A stretch of DNA of 64,000 nt from Ruegeria denitrificans (GCF_001458295.1 NZ_CYUD01000015.1:1-64000), one strand, 5' to 3'; shown: positions 8,212 to 17,300, numbered from the stretch's first letter. Notes: generated from the letters alone by a model not told the origin. Program-made: numbers and translations.

Positions 8212-9392
8212 ATAACCCCCTCTTTCGACAACGCCATTACCTCCTGCTCTGACAGGCCAAGCTCGGCCCAGATCATCTTGTTGTGGGCCCCGAGTTCTGG
8301 CGGTGCCGTTTGCGCCATTGGGCGGGCGCCGTCCGCCACGATTGGGCTGCCTGCGAGTTTCAGCTCTTCGCGGTCCATTGGAAGGCTTCCGATCAGTCCC
8401 CGGCCAGCGAGATGTTTATCTGCAAGGGCATCAGGCACGCTGAACACCGGACCCGTAGGCACGCTTAACGCGTTCAACTCACGCACCCAGTCCGCGGCAG
8501 AGCGGGTGCGCAGCGTGCGTTCCAGTTCTTCCCGTAGCGCGTGGCGGTTTCGCTTGCGGTCCTCGCGGGTGGCATAGTCGGGGTTTTCCAGCAAATCGTC
8601 GCGGTTCAGATGACTGGTCAACGCCTGCCATTGCTCGTCACGATTGGCGGCGATATTGATGGGGTTGTCAGCGGTCTTAAACGTGCCAGACGGGGCCGAG
8701 GTCGTGTTCTCGTTCCCATGAGCGGCCGGGGCCACGCCGCCGATCAGATGGTTGGACACCACCCAGCCCATCGAAGAGATGACGGCCTCGGTCATCGAGA
8801 TATCCAGAAAGGTGCCGCGTGGATTTGCGTTCAGGGCGGCGGCAATGGCAAAGGCTGCCGTAAGCCCGCCCACGGTGTCGGCCAGCGGGTACCCAACTCT
8901 GTAAGGCGCGGTGTCCGGCGCGCCTGTGATCGACATCACACCGCTGATACCTTGAACAATCTGATCATAGGCCGGATCATTTTTGCGTGGCCCGTCCTGC
9001 CCGAACCCACTGATGGCGCAGTAAATCAACTGCGGGTTCTCTGCCTGCAGGATTTCATACCCGAGCCCCAGCCTATTCATCACACCGGGGCGGAAGTTTT
9101 CGACCAAAACGTCGGCAGTGCAGACGAGTTGTTTTAGCAGCTCTTTGCCCCGTTCGGCCTTCATGTCCAAAGTGACGGATTTCTTTCCGGCGTTCTGCGC
9201 CAGAAAGCTGATGCCCATGCCCGCATTGTTGCGGTCGGGATCGGCGCCCAGGACGCGCGCAAGATCGCCGGTACGGGGACGTTCAACTTTGATCACCTCG
9301 GCCCCCATCAGGGCCAGCTGATAGCAGCAATAGGGTCCGGCCAAAACATTGGTCAGATCAAGGACGCGGACCCCCTCCAGCGGCTTAGTCAC
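8208..9392 (-). CDS. Family III CoA-transferase (CaiB/BaiF)
   Basis: A 394-residue family III CoA-transferase. It begins PLEGVRVLDLTNVLAGP, the usual N-terminus. The nucleophilic aspartate lies in NDPAYDQIVQG, and the tail shows DPRA-free substrate-recognition loops typical of the family. I place the start at GTG 9392, preceded by AGGGG and overlapping the TctA stop (GTGACTAA); an upstream TTG-type extension has no family similarity. It ends within the start of the citryl-CoA lyase-like gene. The likely role is to place CoA on the carboxylate brought in by TctABC. The donor is probably acetyl- or succinyl-CoA, which is inference. Confidence 0.87.
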   Translation of the reverse strand: MTKPLEGVRVLDLTNVLAGPYCCYQLALMGAEVIKVERPRTGDLARVLGADPDRNNAGMGISFLAQNAGKKSVTLDMKAERGKELLKQLVCTADVLVENFRPGVMNRLGLGYEILQAENPQLIYCAISGFGQDGPRKNDPAYDQIVQGISGVMSITGAPDTAPYRVGYPLADTVGGLTAAFAIAAALNANPRGTFLDISMTEAVISSMGWVVSNHLIGGVAPAAHGNENTTSAPSGTFKTADNPINIAANRDEQWQALTSHLNRDDLLENPDYATREDRKRNRHALREELERTLRTRSAADWVRELNALSVPTGPVFSVPDALADKHLAGRGLIGSLPMDREELKLAGSPIVADGARPMAQTAPPELGAHNKMIWAELGLSEQEVMALSKEGVI

Positions 9393-10899
9393 CTTCGGCA
9401 ACCCCTTCCTGACGGGCCTTTGCACGGCGGGCGCGGTAACTGGGGACAACAACGAGAAGCACTGCAATCACCAGCAGGCCAAGGGTCATCGGGCGTTCGA
9501 AGATGAAGCCGATACCGTCATACAGCTGCATGGAGCGCGAGAAGTTGTCTTCCAGCATTCCACCCAGGATAAAGCCGATCAGCAGAGGTGCCAGCGGGTA
9601 ATCCGCGAATTTCAGAACTGTCGCACAGATACCCATGCCGACAAGGATTAACAATTCGGTCGCGTTGTTCTGCCCGATATAGCTGCCCATCAGCGTGAAG
9701 AACAGGATGAACGGGATCAGGTAATTGCGAGGGATGGCCAGAACCTTGGCGATATACGGGATCAGCGGCAGGTTCAGGATCAGCAGAACCAGATTGCCAA
9801 TATACATCGAAATGATGACCGCCCAGAAGATTTGCGGCTCGTCGATCATCAGGCGCGGACCGGGTGTCACATTCAGCGCGATCAACGCGCCCAGCAAGAT
9901 CGCCGTGGTGCCAGAACCGGGAATGCCCAACGTCAGCAGCGGCACGAATGATCCGGTGCAGGCGGCGTTATTGGCGGTTTCCGGTGCAGCTAGCCCTTTG
10001 ATGGCGCCTTTGCCGAACTCTTCCTGTTCTTCCTTGCTGGCGATGTTGCGCTCCACCGCATAGCCAAGGAACGAGGCGATGGTGGCACCGGCCCCTGGCA
10101 GAACACCAATGAAGAACCCTTGGATAGATTGCCGCCCGATAACCGGTGCGATCTTGCGGCCCTCTTCGCGGGTGATACGCAGGTTGTCGATCTTACCCCC
10201 GTTCCCCTGGGCAGACCGGGCTGGGTTCAGAACGAGGAACAGCGCTTCGGGCAGTGCGAACATGGCCATGGCCAGGGTGATGAAGCTAAAGCCGGACTGC
10301 AAATCCATCAGCCCCATGGTAAAGCGAGGCATGTTAAACAGGGCACCTTCACCGACCGTAGCCATAACAAGGCCCAGCAATGTCATCAGCACCGCCTTGG
10401 CCACGTTACCCGTGCCCGCAAAGGCCGCAATGGCCGACAGGCCAACAACCATCAGGGCAAAATACTCGGCCGAGTGAAACAGCAGCGCGACGGTCGACAG
10501 CATGGGGGCGAAAATCATCAGAAGCAAAGCACCGATGCTTCCCCCCGCAAACGAGGCAATCGCGGCAATGGTCAGTGCCTTACCGGCCTGACCTTTACGC
10601 GCCATAGGATAACCGTCGAAACTTGACGCGACAGTGCCCGCCACGCCGGGGGCGTTCAGCAGGATGGATGAAGTGGAGCCGCCGAAAATGGCGCCATAGT
10701 AAACACCCGCCAGCAGGATGATGGCCGCCGACGGATCACCGATGGTGATGGCAACGGGGATCATGATGGCGATTATCGACATCGGGCCCAGGCCCGGCAG
10801 CATGCCGATGAACGTGCCTATCAGACAGCCAGCGATCACCATGAGGAGGTTTTGGATGGAAAATGCGGCGCCAAGGCCGATCAGCAGACCTTCGATCAT
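9385..10899 (-). CDS. tctA: Tripartite tricarboxylate transporter, large permease TctA
   Basis: A 504-residue, very hydrophobic protein with about 11-12 helices. The TctA signature is near the N-terminus: GTFIGMLPGLGP at about 29-40, and a second PGAGATIASFLGY repeat occurs in the middle, as expected from the internal duplication of the family. It forms the main membrane channel of a secondary carrier with TctB (next upstream, 11-base gap) and the periplasmic TctC. The ribosome site is TGAGGAG. Confidence 0.92.
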   Translation of the reverse strand: MIEGLLIGLGAAFSIQNLLMVIAGCLIGTFIGMLPGLGPMSIIAIMIPVAITIGDPSAAIILLAGVYYGAIFGGSTSSILLNAPGVAGTVASSFDGYPMARKGQAGKALTIAAIASFAGGSIGALLLMIFAPMLSTVALLFHSAEYFALMVVGLSAIAAFAGTGNVAKAVLMTLLGLVMATVGEGALFNMPRFTMGLMDLQSGFSFITLAMAMFALPEALFLVLNPARSAQGNGGKIDNLRITREEGRKIAPVIGRQSIQGFFIGVLPGAGATIASFLGYAVERNIASKEEQEEFGKGAIKGLAAPETANNAACTGSFVPLLTLGIPGSGTTAILLGALIALNVTPGPRLMIDEPQIFWAVIISMYIGNLVLLILNLPLIPYIAKVLAIPRNYLIPFILFFTLMGSYIGQNNATELLILVGMGICATVLKFADYPLAPLLIGFILGGMLEDNFSRSMQLYDGIGFIFERPMTLGLLVIAVLLVVVPSYRARRAKARQEGVAEGD

Positions 10900-10910
10900 G
10901 TCTCAGCTCC

Positions 10911-11393
10911 TCAGATAAAGAACGGCCAGGGGCGAAGGAAAATGCCCAGTACTTCATCGACAAGATACCAAACGATGAAGCTGGCGACGGCAGCGACAGG
11001 CAGCAGGATGTGGAATTTGCGTTCCCCCAGAGTGAAAGATCCGCAGCATAGGAAAGCGAAAGTTGCAAACAGGAAACCGGCGGGACGCAACAGCAGTGCG
11101 TAAGCAACCATCAACCCCAACAGGGTCAGGGCTTTACCAAGGTGATAATCTCCAAGGCGTCGGTAATCGATGTCCGGTTCTTTGTCAGATGCGACAGATT
11201 TTTCCAGCCCCAGCAGAATAATCAGTGAAGTTGCAATCGTCAGAACCGCCAGAACCTTGGGAAAGGTGCTCGGCCAGATCGGATTGCGCTGCATGAACGG
11301 CGGTAAAAGCGCGTCCATGGTGAAGAATGCGGCGTAGCCATAGGCCAGTGCGGCGCACAAAATGACAAACGCGACCCAGCGATCCAGTGCCAT
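10911..11393 (-). CDS. tctB: Tripartite tricarboxylate transporter, small permease TctB
   Basis: A 160-residue protein with four hydrophobic segments, the size and arrangement of TctB, the small membrane subunit. The ribosome site GGGAGGGG precedes the ATG at 11393. Sequence conservation in this subunit is low, so the call rests largely on topology and on its place between tctC and tctA. Confidence 0.85.
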   Translation of the reverse strand: MALDRWVAFVILCAALAYGYAAFFTMDALLPPFMQRNPIWPSTFPKVLAVLTIATSLIILLGLEKSVASDKEPDIDYRRLGDYHLGKALTLLGLMVAYALLLRPAGFLFATFAFLCCGSFTLGERKFHILLPVAAVASFIVWYLVDEVLGIFLRPWPFFI

Positions 11394-11458
11394 AGTCCCC
11401 TCCCTTGGATTTTTGGCAACCGGCCCCGAAAAGACCGGTTGCTGTTTGGGTGCGTGAT

Positions 11459-12430
11459 TTAGAGGAAGCCGAGCTTCTTCATCAGATCGCCGATGACCTG
11501 TTCCTGGCCTTCAAGGAAGGTTTGGAAATCATCGCCCGAGTTATGGATGTTGACCCACCCATTGCGGGTACGCACGGCTTCCCACTCGGGGGTGTCATAC
11601 ATCTTGGTGATCGCTTCCTGATACATGACCAGCTTGTCTTCCGGCAGGCCCGGGGCGGCAAAGAAACCGCGCCAGTTGACGAAGGTGGTGTCGATCCCCT
11701 GTTCCTGCATGGTTGGCGCGTCATAAGCCGCGACGCGTTCATCAGCGGTTACACCCAGAATCTTGACCTCACCGGCTTCGGCCAGTGCCACCGCTTCCGA
11801 GAAACCAGTCGACAGGGCCGCAATCTCACCCGACAACAAAGCTGCCATGGCTTTACCACCGGCATCATAGGGGATGTACTTGACGGCCAGCGCGTCCTTG
11901 CCAGCAGCTTCCATCACCATGGCCGCAACCAGATGGTCCATACCACCGGGAACAGAACCTCCTCCAATGGCAGTGCCGGATGGATCTGCGTCAAACGCGG
12001 CCAGAAGATCGTCCATTGAGTTCAATGGGCTGTCCTTGCCAACCACGATGGCGGCATAGTCACCAATAGTGCCCGATACCAGAGTCAGGTCGCGGAAGTT
12101 GTGCGGGAACACACCGGTCAACGAGCGGATCACGATCGGCGTCGAGTTGACCATCAATGTACCGTGCTGGCTGTCTGCGTTTTCGATCAGATAACCGATG
12201 GCCTTCCCGCCACCGCCGCCCGACATATTCTCATACGATGCTGTGCCGACCAGACCAGCACCTGTCAGCGCTTCGCCGGTTCCGCGTGCGGTGCCGTCCC
12301 AGCCGCCGCCTGCGCCGCCGGGGATCAGAAAGTGAATGCTGTCGACCACCGGCTCGGCCGCAACAGGGCCGGTCAGTGCGAATGCTGCAGCAGCAGCCAT
12401 CAGGGCGCGACGGCCCATATCGAATGTCAT
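11459..12430 (-). CDS. tctC: Tripartite tricarboxylate transporter substrate-binding protein TctC
   Basis: A 323-residue periplasmic binding protein of the Bug/TctC family. The N-terminus has a signal peptide with an RR pair (GRRALMAAAAAFAL) ending at AEP. The mature protein opens with IHFLIPGGAGGGWDGTARG, the ligand-loop signature that holds the carboxylate. It is the first gene of the transporter operon, with ribosome site GGGAGGA, and is divergent from the tctDE-like regulator. Ligands of this family range from citrate to aromatic and other carboxylates. Confidence 0.9.
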   Translation of the reverse strand: MTFDMGRRALMAAAAAFALTGPVAAEPVVDSIHFLIPGGAGGGWDGTARGTGEALTGAGLVGTASYENMSGGGGGKAIGYLIENADSQHGTLMVNSTPIVIRSLTGVFPHNFRDLTLVSGTIGDYAAIVVGKDSPLNSMDDLLAAFDADPSGTAIGGGSVPGGMDHLVAAMVMEAAGKDALAVKYIPYDAGGKAMAALLSGEIAALSTGFSEAVALAEAGEVKILGVTADERVAAYDAPTMQEQGIDTTFVNWRGFFAAPGLPEDKLVMYQEAITKMYDTPEWEAVRTRNGWVNIHNSGDDFQTFLEGQEQVIGDLMKKLGFL

Positions 12431-12494
12431 CTTTTGGTCCTCCCATTTGACATTGGCGGCTTGTGCCGCTCATGTCGAAAGAGATTGGCGAACA

Positions 12495-12515
12495 AAGCTG
12501 ACACCAAGCTGACAC
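12495..12515. promoter_or_regulatory. Tandem 10-bp direct repeat with 11-bp period, probable response-regulator site
   Basis: AAGCTGACAC occurs at 12495-12504 and again at 12506-12515, one base apart. OmpR/PhoB-type regulators bind tandem half-sites spaced 10-11 bases, one helical turn. The repeat lies in the 120-base gap between tctC and the divergent OmpR-type regulator gene, so it is the natural site for control of both transcripts. Confidence 0.6.
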
Positions 12516-12550
12516 GGCCAAAAAAATGCAAATGGAGTGAAACGAACCCG

Positions 12551-13216
12551 ATGCGGTTCCTGCTGATCGAGGACAATAAGCAACTGGCCAGCGCGGTGGT
12601 CGACAGGCTGATGTTGGACGGGCACGTCGTCGACCATGCCCCCGACATTCAGACGGCCTATGATTTTACAGCGACAACCGATTATGACTTAATATTATTG
12701 GATATTATGTTGCCCGACGGTGATGGCCGCACCTTTCTGGCGCAGCGTCGAAACCAAAACTCACGAACCCCTGTAATTGTCCTGACGGCACGTTCAGAAG
12801 TCTCGGATCGGGTCGGGATTCTGGATCTTGGCGCGGATGATTACATGGTCAAACCGATTGACTTTTCCGAACTCGAAGCGCGGTGCCGGGCGGTATTGCG
12901 CCGTCGCGGCGGCGAGGCGCGCAACCTGTTGATTCTCGGTGATATGAGTTTTGATTCGCTTTCGGGAACGCTCAAAGTAGGAGAACACACCATACAGCTG
13001 CGGGCGCGTGAACTGCGCCTGTTCGAAATTCTGGCCAAAGCTCCGGGCAAGGTGTTTTCGAAAGCGTCTTTGATGAACCATCTGGTTTCTTATGACGAAG
13101 ATGTTTCGGAAAATGCAATCGAGGTTTATGTCGGCCGCCTGCGTAAGCACCTGCAGAACTCGAACGTAAAAATCACTACGATCCGAGGGCTTGGATACAA
13201 GCTTGGAATAGAATGA
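12551..13216 (+). CDS. tctD: OmpR-family response regulator, TctD-like
   Basis: A 221-residue regulator. The receiver domain is at about 1-115, with acidic pocket E7/D8, phosphorylation site D51 in LILLDIMLPDGDG and K101 in DYMVKPIDF. A winged-helix DNA-binding domain follows at about 128-220, ending VYVGRLRKHL...IRGLGYKLG. The ATG at 12551 begins the family-conserved MRFLLIEDN; a longer upstream reading frame has no similarity. It overlaps the kinase gene by four bases and faces tctC, so it most likely controls TctABC expression. Confidence 0.9.
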   Translation: MRFLLIEDNKQLASAVVDRLMLDGHVVDHAPDIQTAYDFTATTDYDLILLDIMLPDGDGRTFLAQRRNQNSRTPVIVLTARSEVSDRVGILDLGADDYMVKPIDFSELEARCRAVLRRRGGEARNLLILGDMSFDSLSGTLKVGEHTIQLRARELRLFEILAKAPGKVFSKASLMNHLVSYDEDVSENAIEVYVGRLRKHLQNSNVKITTIRGLGYKLGIE

Positions 13217-14589
13217 GCGCGCCCGTCGCACATGGTTCGATCCGCCGCCGATTGTTGCTGTCCCTGCTGGCTGGCGCGGCCGTTCTGGCGATTGTGGTAT
13301 ATTTTGTGGTGCAATCGGTCGCCCGGCAGGTTGCGCAGGAAAGTCAGGATAACGTGCTGGCGGCCTCGGCTTTGTCCATACTGGACAGCGCGCGCTATTC
13401 CGGCCAGGAAATCAATGTCGATCTGCCTTATTCGGCATTGTCTATGCTGGACAGCATTTCGGACGAACGGGTTTTTTACGCCATCCGTTTGGAAAACGAA
13501 TTTCTCAGCGGCTATGACGAGTTACCCGAAGCTGATGGAACCGTAGCCGGTGTGCCGGCATTCCGCTCGGCGACATTTCTTGAAGAGGAGGTGCGCGTCG
13601 CCTCAGTGCGGCGTCGAATGTCGACCGATATCGGCCAAAGCTACCTTCAAGTTTCTGTCGCCCAAACGCTTTCCGGTCAGAAACAGACGCTGGCCCGGAT
13701 TTCACAGACATCCATGGGTATTGGTGCGGGCTTCTTTCTGGTCTCTGTGCTTCTGGCCGCGATCATCGCCCGCAGTACAATCCGCCCTCTTGATCGGTTG
13801 ACGGTGTCAGTCTCTCGCCGAGGGCCCAAAGACCTGCGCCCCGTCGCAGCACCGGTTCCGTCAGAAATGGTGCCACTGGTCGCATCGCTGAATTCATTCA
13901 TGAGACGTTTGAAACGGTCGCTGACGCGATCAGAAGATTTCATCGCTGAGGCTGCGCATCGGGTTCGCACACCACTGGCCATCGTCAGAACCAAGGCAGA
14001 GATCGTTCAGCGCAAAGCAGATAATCCCGAAACCCGGACCGCCTTGCGCGAGATGATCCACGCCATTGACGACAGCTCACGTACTGCAGGGCAACTGCTG
14101 GACCATGCCATGGTGACGTTTCGCCTGGATCACCTTTCGCAGGATGAGATCAGCCTGCTGCGCCTTGTACAGGAAGCGGTTGAACGCCTGCGCCCGATAT
14201 CAGAGATGAAAGAGATCGAACTGCACGCTATCGGAACCGAAGATTCCATTATTCAGGGCGATCCGATCCTTCTGCAAAACGCCCTGCACAACCTGCTCGA
14301 CAACGCCATAAAATACTCGCCTGCCGGTGCACGCGTCACCGTGGCTCTTACGCGGCACAATGATGGCGGCGAAATTCGTATAACCGATACCGGTCACGGC
14401 TTCCCCGAGGCTGAGCTTGACCGTTTGACAGACCGTTTCGCCCGGGGTGCCAATGCCGAGAGCATTGTTGGGTCCGGACTTGGGCTGACCATCGTAAAAG
14501 AGGTGGTCGAAGCACATGGCGGTAAAATGTACTTCGAAAACATGCCAGGAGGAGGCGCATGCGTCAGTTTGCACTTTCCATTGCCCTGA
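13213..14589 (+). CDS. tctE: Sensor histidine kinase, TctE-like
   Basis: A 458-residue inner-membrane kinase: transmembrane helix about 15-38, periplasmic sensor region (2CSK_N type) about 40-165, second helix about 170-192, HAMP linker, DHp domain and ATPase. The phospho-accepting His is H249 in AAHRVRTPLAIVR; RVRTP replaces the commoner ELRTP but is known in the TctE group. ATP-site boxes are visible: N box NALHNLLDNAIKYS, G1 DTGHGF and G2 GSGLGL. Its start overlaps the regulator stop (ATGA), and its 3' end overlaps the next gene by 31 bases. Confidence 0.9.
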   Translation: MSAPVAHGSIRRRLLLSLLAGAAVLAIVVYFVVQSVARQVAQESQDNVLAASALSILDSARYSGQEINVDLPYSALSMLDSISDERVFYAIRLENEFLSGYDELPEADGTVAGVPAFRSATFLEEEVRVASVRRRMSTDIGQSYLQVSVAQTLSGQKQTLARISQTSMGIGAGFFLVSVLLAAIIARSTIRPLDRLTVSVSRRGPKDLRPVAAPVPSEMVPLVASLNSFMRRLKRSLTRSEDFIAEAAHRVRTPLAIVRTKAEIVQRKADNPETRTALREMIHAIDDSSRTAGQLLDHAMVTFRLDHLSQDEISLLRLVQEAVERLRPISEMKEIELHAIGTEDSIIQGDPILLQNALHNLLDNAIKYSPAGARVTVALTRHNDGGEIRITDTGHGFPEAELDRLTDRFARGANAESIVGSGLGLTIVKEVVEAHGGKMYFENMPGGGACVSLHFPLP

Positions 14590-15575
14590 TCTTTACGGCG
14601 GGGTGGTCGGCTGCGTTCGAAATCGAGAACCGCGCCCGTTTCGGCGCATTGGACAGCGGGCAGGTCCTTCGGATCATTTCCACGGCTGATATCAGGTTTT
14701 TCGAACCGATGATCGCTTCGTTCCTGGCTGAATACCCGGATACTGAAATCGACTATATCGTTGCAAGTTCGACCGAGATGATGCGCGCCATCTATGATGA
14801 AGAGCATGCGTTCGATCTGGCCATTTCAAGTGCAATGGATCTGCAAACAAAACTTGCGAATGATGGCAAGGCGCAGCGATACGTCTCGGATGCGACGCAA
14901 TCCTTGCCGGACTGGGCTATTTGGAACGATATGCTGTTCGCATTTTCGCAGGAACCGGCAGCCATCGTGGTGTCAAAGGAAGCATTTGGCGATCTGCCAA
15001 TCCCCAAGGACCGTCACGAATTAATCAACCTGCTACGCCAACACCCGGATCGCTTTCGCGACCGGGTCGGGACGTATGATGTGCGGCAATCGGGGCTGGG
15101 CTATTTGTTTGCAACCCAGGACACACGCGCGTCCGACACCTATTGGCGCCTGACCGAGGTTTTCGGGGCGCTTGAAGCCCGGCTATATTGCTGTTCCTCG
15201 GATATGATCGACGCGGTGAAAACCGGCGAACTTCTGATCGCATATAATGTTCTAGGCAGCTATGCAGTGAACCGCGAAGATCGATCCGATTTTGAAATCA
15301 TTCTGCCCTCTGATTTCACGACCGTCATGCTGCGCACAGCCATGATCCCGCACAATGCCCCTTCGCAGGAACTGTCCGCCATATTTGTTGACCACCTTCT
15401 GCAGCGCTCGCATGGGCAAGACGCGCAACCGCTTACTCAATCCGGGCTGGATCTGATCCAAATGGAAACCTCTCTGAATCGCATCCGGATTGGCCCCGGT
15501 CTTTTGGTCTTTCTCGACCAACTCAAGAAACGGGCGTTTCTGTCGGAATGGGAAAGCGCAATTTTGCAGAATTGA
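14559..15575 (+). CDS. Periplasmic solute-binding protein co-encoded with TctDE
   Basis: A 338-residue exported protein: signal peptide about 1-18 (ending WSAAF) followed by an ABC-type extracellular binding fold. The opening VLRIISTADIRFFEPMIASF and DLAISSAMDLQTKL segments match Fe3+/spermidine-type (SBP_bac_6-like) proteins. It overlaps the 3' end of the kinase gene by 31 bases, and no permease or ATPase gene follows. The overlap suggests it acts with the sensor kinase, presenting a ligand to its periplasmic domain, rather than in transport. That is inference; similar three-gene sets are known. Confidence 0.8.
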   Translation: MRQFALSIALIFTAGWSAAFEIENRARFGALDSGQVLRIISTADIRFFEPMIASFLAEYPDTEIDYIVASSTEMMRAIYDEEHAFDLAISSAMDLQTKLANDGKAQRYVSDATQSLPDWAIWNDMLFAFSQEPAAIVVSKEAFGDLPIPKDRHELINLLRQHPDRFRDRVGTYDVRQSGLGYLFATQDTRASDTYWRLTEVFGALEARLYCCSSDMIDAVKTGELLIAYNVLGSYAVNREDRSDFEIILPSDFTTVMLRTAMIPHNAPSQELSAIFVDHLLQRSHGQDAQPLTQSGLDLIQMETSLNRIRIGPGLLVFLDQLKKRAFLSEWESAILQN

Positions 15576-15837
15576 CCTGATCCTCGTCGAGCCGAGGTAT
15601 CACTTAGCGTATATCTGACGAGCATAGATTGTCAGATTTGGTTCCCGTTATTATTGGTCGGCTGCACAGCATGCGGAGTAGGGGCTGAATTTTGCTGTGC
15701 GAGCGGCCCATTGCGGTCGTGCAGCAGATTTTGACCACGCTCCTCAAGCCGGTCGTTGAGACATGATGCAGCTTTTTCTTGATTGAACGCCTGCTTGTCC
15801 CGAAACTTTCACCTGTATGCAAGTGAAAGGACTGGCT

Positions 15838-16515
15838 ATGTTTCGTCTTCTACTATTTGCCTTCGTGGCGGGGATCGCCGCCAATGCGGGCACGGCGCAG
15901 ACGCCGCCTTCGGCTGGTGAGATCGCGGATTACGATGGCCTCTTCGCAGCTGCTCACACCGGCAATGAAGAAATGATCCGGCAGCTCGTGGCGAAGGGGG
16001 CAAACGTCAACGCGCGGGACCCACGAGGTCGCACGCCAGCCCATGTGGCAGCCTTTGCCTCAGAGGATGAGGCATTGCGTGCACTCGCTGAAGCCGGTGC
16101 CGACATGAACGCGCTGGAAGGGGATGCCTACGATGTGGTCACGATCGCGGCTGTTGCGAACGACCCAGAACTGTTGACGCTTGCAATCGAATTAGGCAAC
16201 GAACCCGGCTTAATAACCAGTCCCTATGAAGGAACCGCTCTTATAGCGGCCGCGCATCTCGGTCATGTCGAGGTGGTCCGACGACTGATCGCTGCCGGCG
16301 CGCCACTGGACCACGTGAACAATCTGCATTGGACAGCAGTTATCGAAGCGGTTGTGCTTGGTGACGGTGGCCCTGATCACCTTGCAGTTCTGGATGCGCT
16401 GTTGACGGCAGGTGCTGACCGATCGCTGACCGATCGTGACGGAACCACGCCACTCGAACTTGCCGAACGACGTGGATATTCGAAGATGGCAGAGCGCTTA
16501 AGAAAAGAAGGCTGA
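15838..16515 (+). CDS. Secreted ankyrin-repeat protein
   Basis: A 225-residue protein with a signal peptide (about 1-20, cleavage near GTAQT) and at least five ankyrin repeats. They are visible as the recurring G-A-N/D-V-N...D-x-x-G-x-T-P-x-H/L-x-A pattern, for example GANVNARDPRGRTPAHVAA and DRDGTTPLELAERRG. I chose ATG 15838 because GAAAGG lies just before it and the signal peptide begins there; an ATG at 15817 would only add seven residues. It would act in the periplasm as a protein-binding scaffold. The partner is unknown and the neighbours are unrelated. Confidence 0.82.
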   Translation: MFRLLLFAFVAGIAANAGTAQTPPSAGEIADYDGLFAAAHTGNEEMIRQLVAKGANVNARDPRGRTPAHVAAFASEDEALRALAEAGADMNALEGDAYDVVTIAAVANDPELLTLAIELGNEPGLITSPYEGTALIAAAHLGHVEVVRRLIAAGAPLDHVNNLHWTAVIEAVVLGDGGPDHLAVLDALLTAGADRSLTDRDGTTPLELAERRGYSKMAERLRKEG

Positions 16516-16764
16516 GATCATTTCCGCAACCGAAAGCGGTGAGTTTCAACTGAAATGTGCCGATAGCAGCTTGGAAATGGCGAACTTCGGATCAGGGTCT
16601 TCTCGTGGTGGGGTGCTGACAGAGTCGAATGCCTCGTCAGGGTCGGCTCAAAGGCCCAGCCACAAGCGCCATTGTCGCATTAGCGGCTTCGTTCCTTCAG
16701 CTAGAACCGGACATTCAAAGCTCGATTTCGAAAAACCAGAAAGCGGACATAGTGGACTTTGCCG

Positions 16765-17169
16765 GTTGCCGTCTGCATCGGAACTTGCAGGCCGGGAATC
16801 GCTGTCAGCGGCGGATATCAGGGATCATCCGATTTTTGGGTTTCCGAAACACGCCCGCCCAATCCTTCACAACCTGCTCTGGAACAGCTACCGCGCCCAT
16901 GGATGGCAACCGGACATTGCCTGTGAAGTCATCGACAAATCGACCATGTTGCAGATGGTGGCGCACGGAGTTGGCATCGGACTGGCGCCGCCTGGGTTCG
17001 CGCCCTCGCGCCAGCGCATTTGAGTTGCATCCCGTATCAGACGGACGGCCAGAGCATCGAACTCTACGTCGCGCGACGGGTCACGGGGAACTCGAAAATG
17101 GTGGATGAGTTCGTGGACGTGGTCAAAGTGGTCTCCTCGGGGCTTCACCCCGAAAGGGCAGTAGAATGA
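16765..17169 (+). pseudogene. LysR-family regulator, C-terminal remnant with frameshift
   Basis: The translation ESLSAADIRDHPIFGFPKH...SYRAHGW followed by CEVIDKSTMLQMVAHGVGIGLAP is the second half of a LysR effector-binding domain. At about 16989-16992 the frame breaks: one G appears deleted (ccgcctgg where ccggcctgg would read on). The next frame continues with WVRALAPAHLSCIPYQTDG and SIELYVARRVTGNSKMVDEF to a stop at 17169. The DNA-binding domain and first half are absent upstream, where the sequence has no coding signal. The gene is dead. Confidence 0.7.
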
Positions 17170-17270
17170 AGCTGCATTTTGCAATTTACGGTGACTGCGA
17201 TGTCTGAGCAGGGCAGTCCGCAGAAATTGGCAAACCCGCTTTTTGTGACCGTTTCTCTTATTTTTCAACA

Positions 17271-17300
17271 AAAAAACCGGCGCAAACAGCGCCGGTTTTT
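17271..17300 (-). terminator. Intrinsic terminator after tpa
   Basis: AACCGGCGC (17275-17283) pairs with GCGCCGGTT (17289-17297) around a 5-base loop. Read on the minus strand, the stem is followed by a run of T from the A-tract at 17269-17276. It lies 20 bases past the tpa stop. The T-run on the plus side (17296-17300) means it may work in both directions. Confidence 0.85.

Noticed and set aside
15604..15822. A 72-codon minus-strand frame in the gap before the ankyrin gene
   Set aside because: No ribosome site, no similarity and biased composition; the gap looks non-coding.
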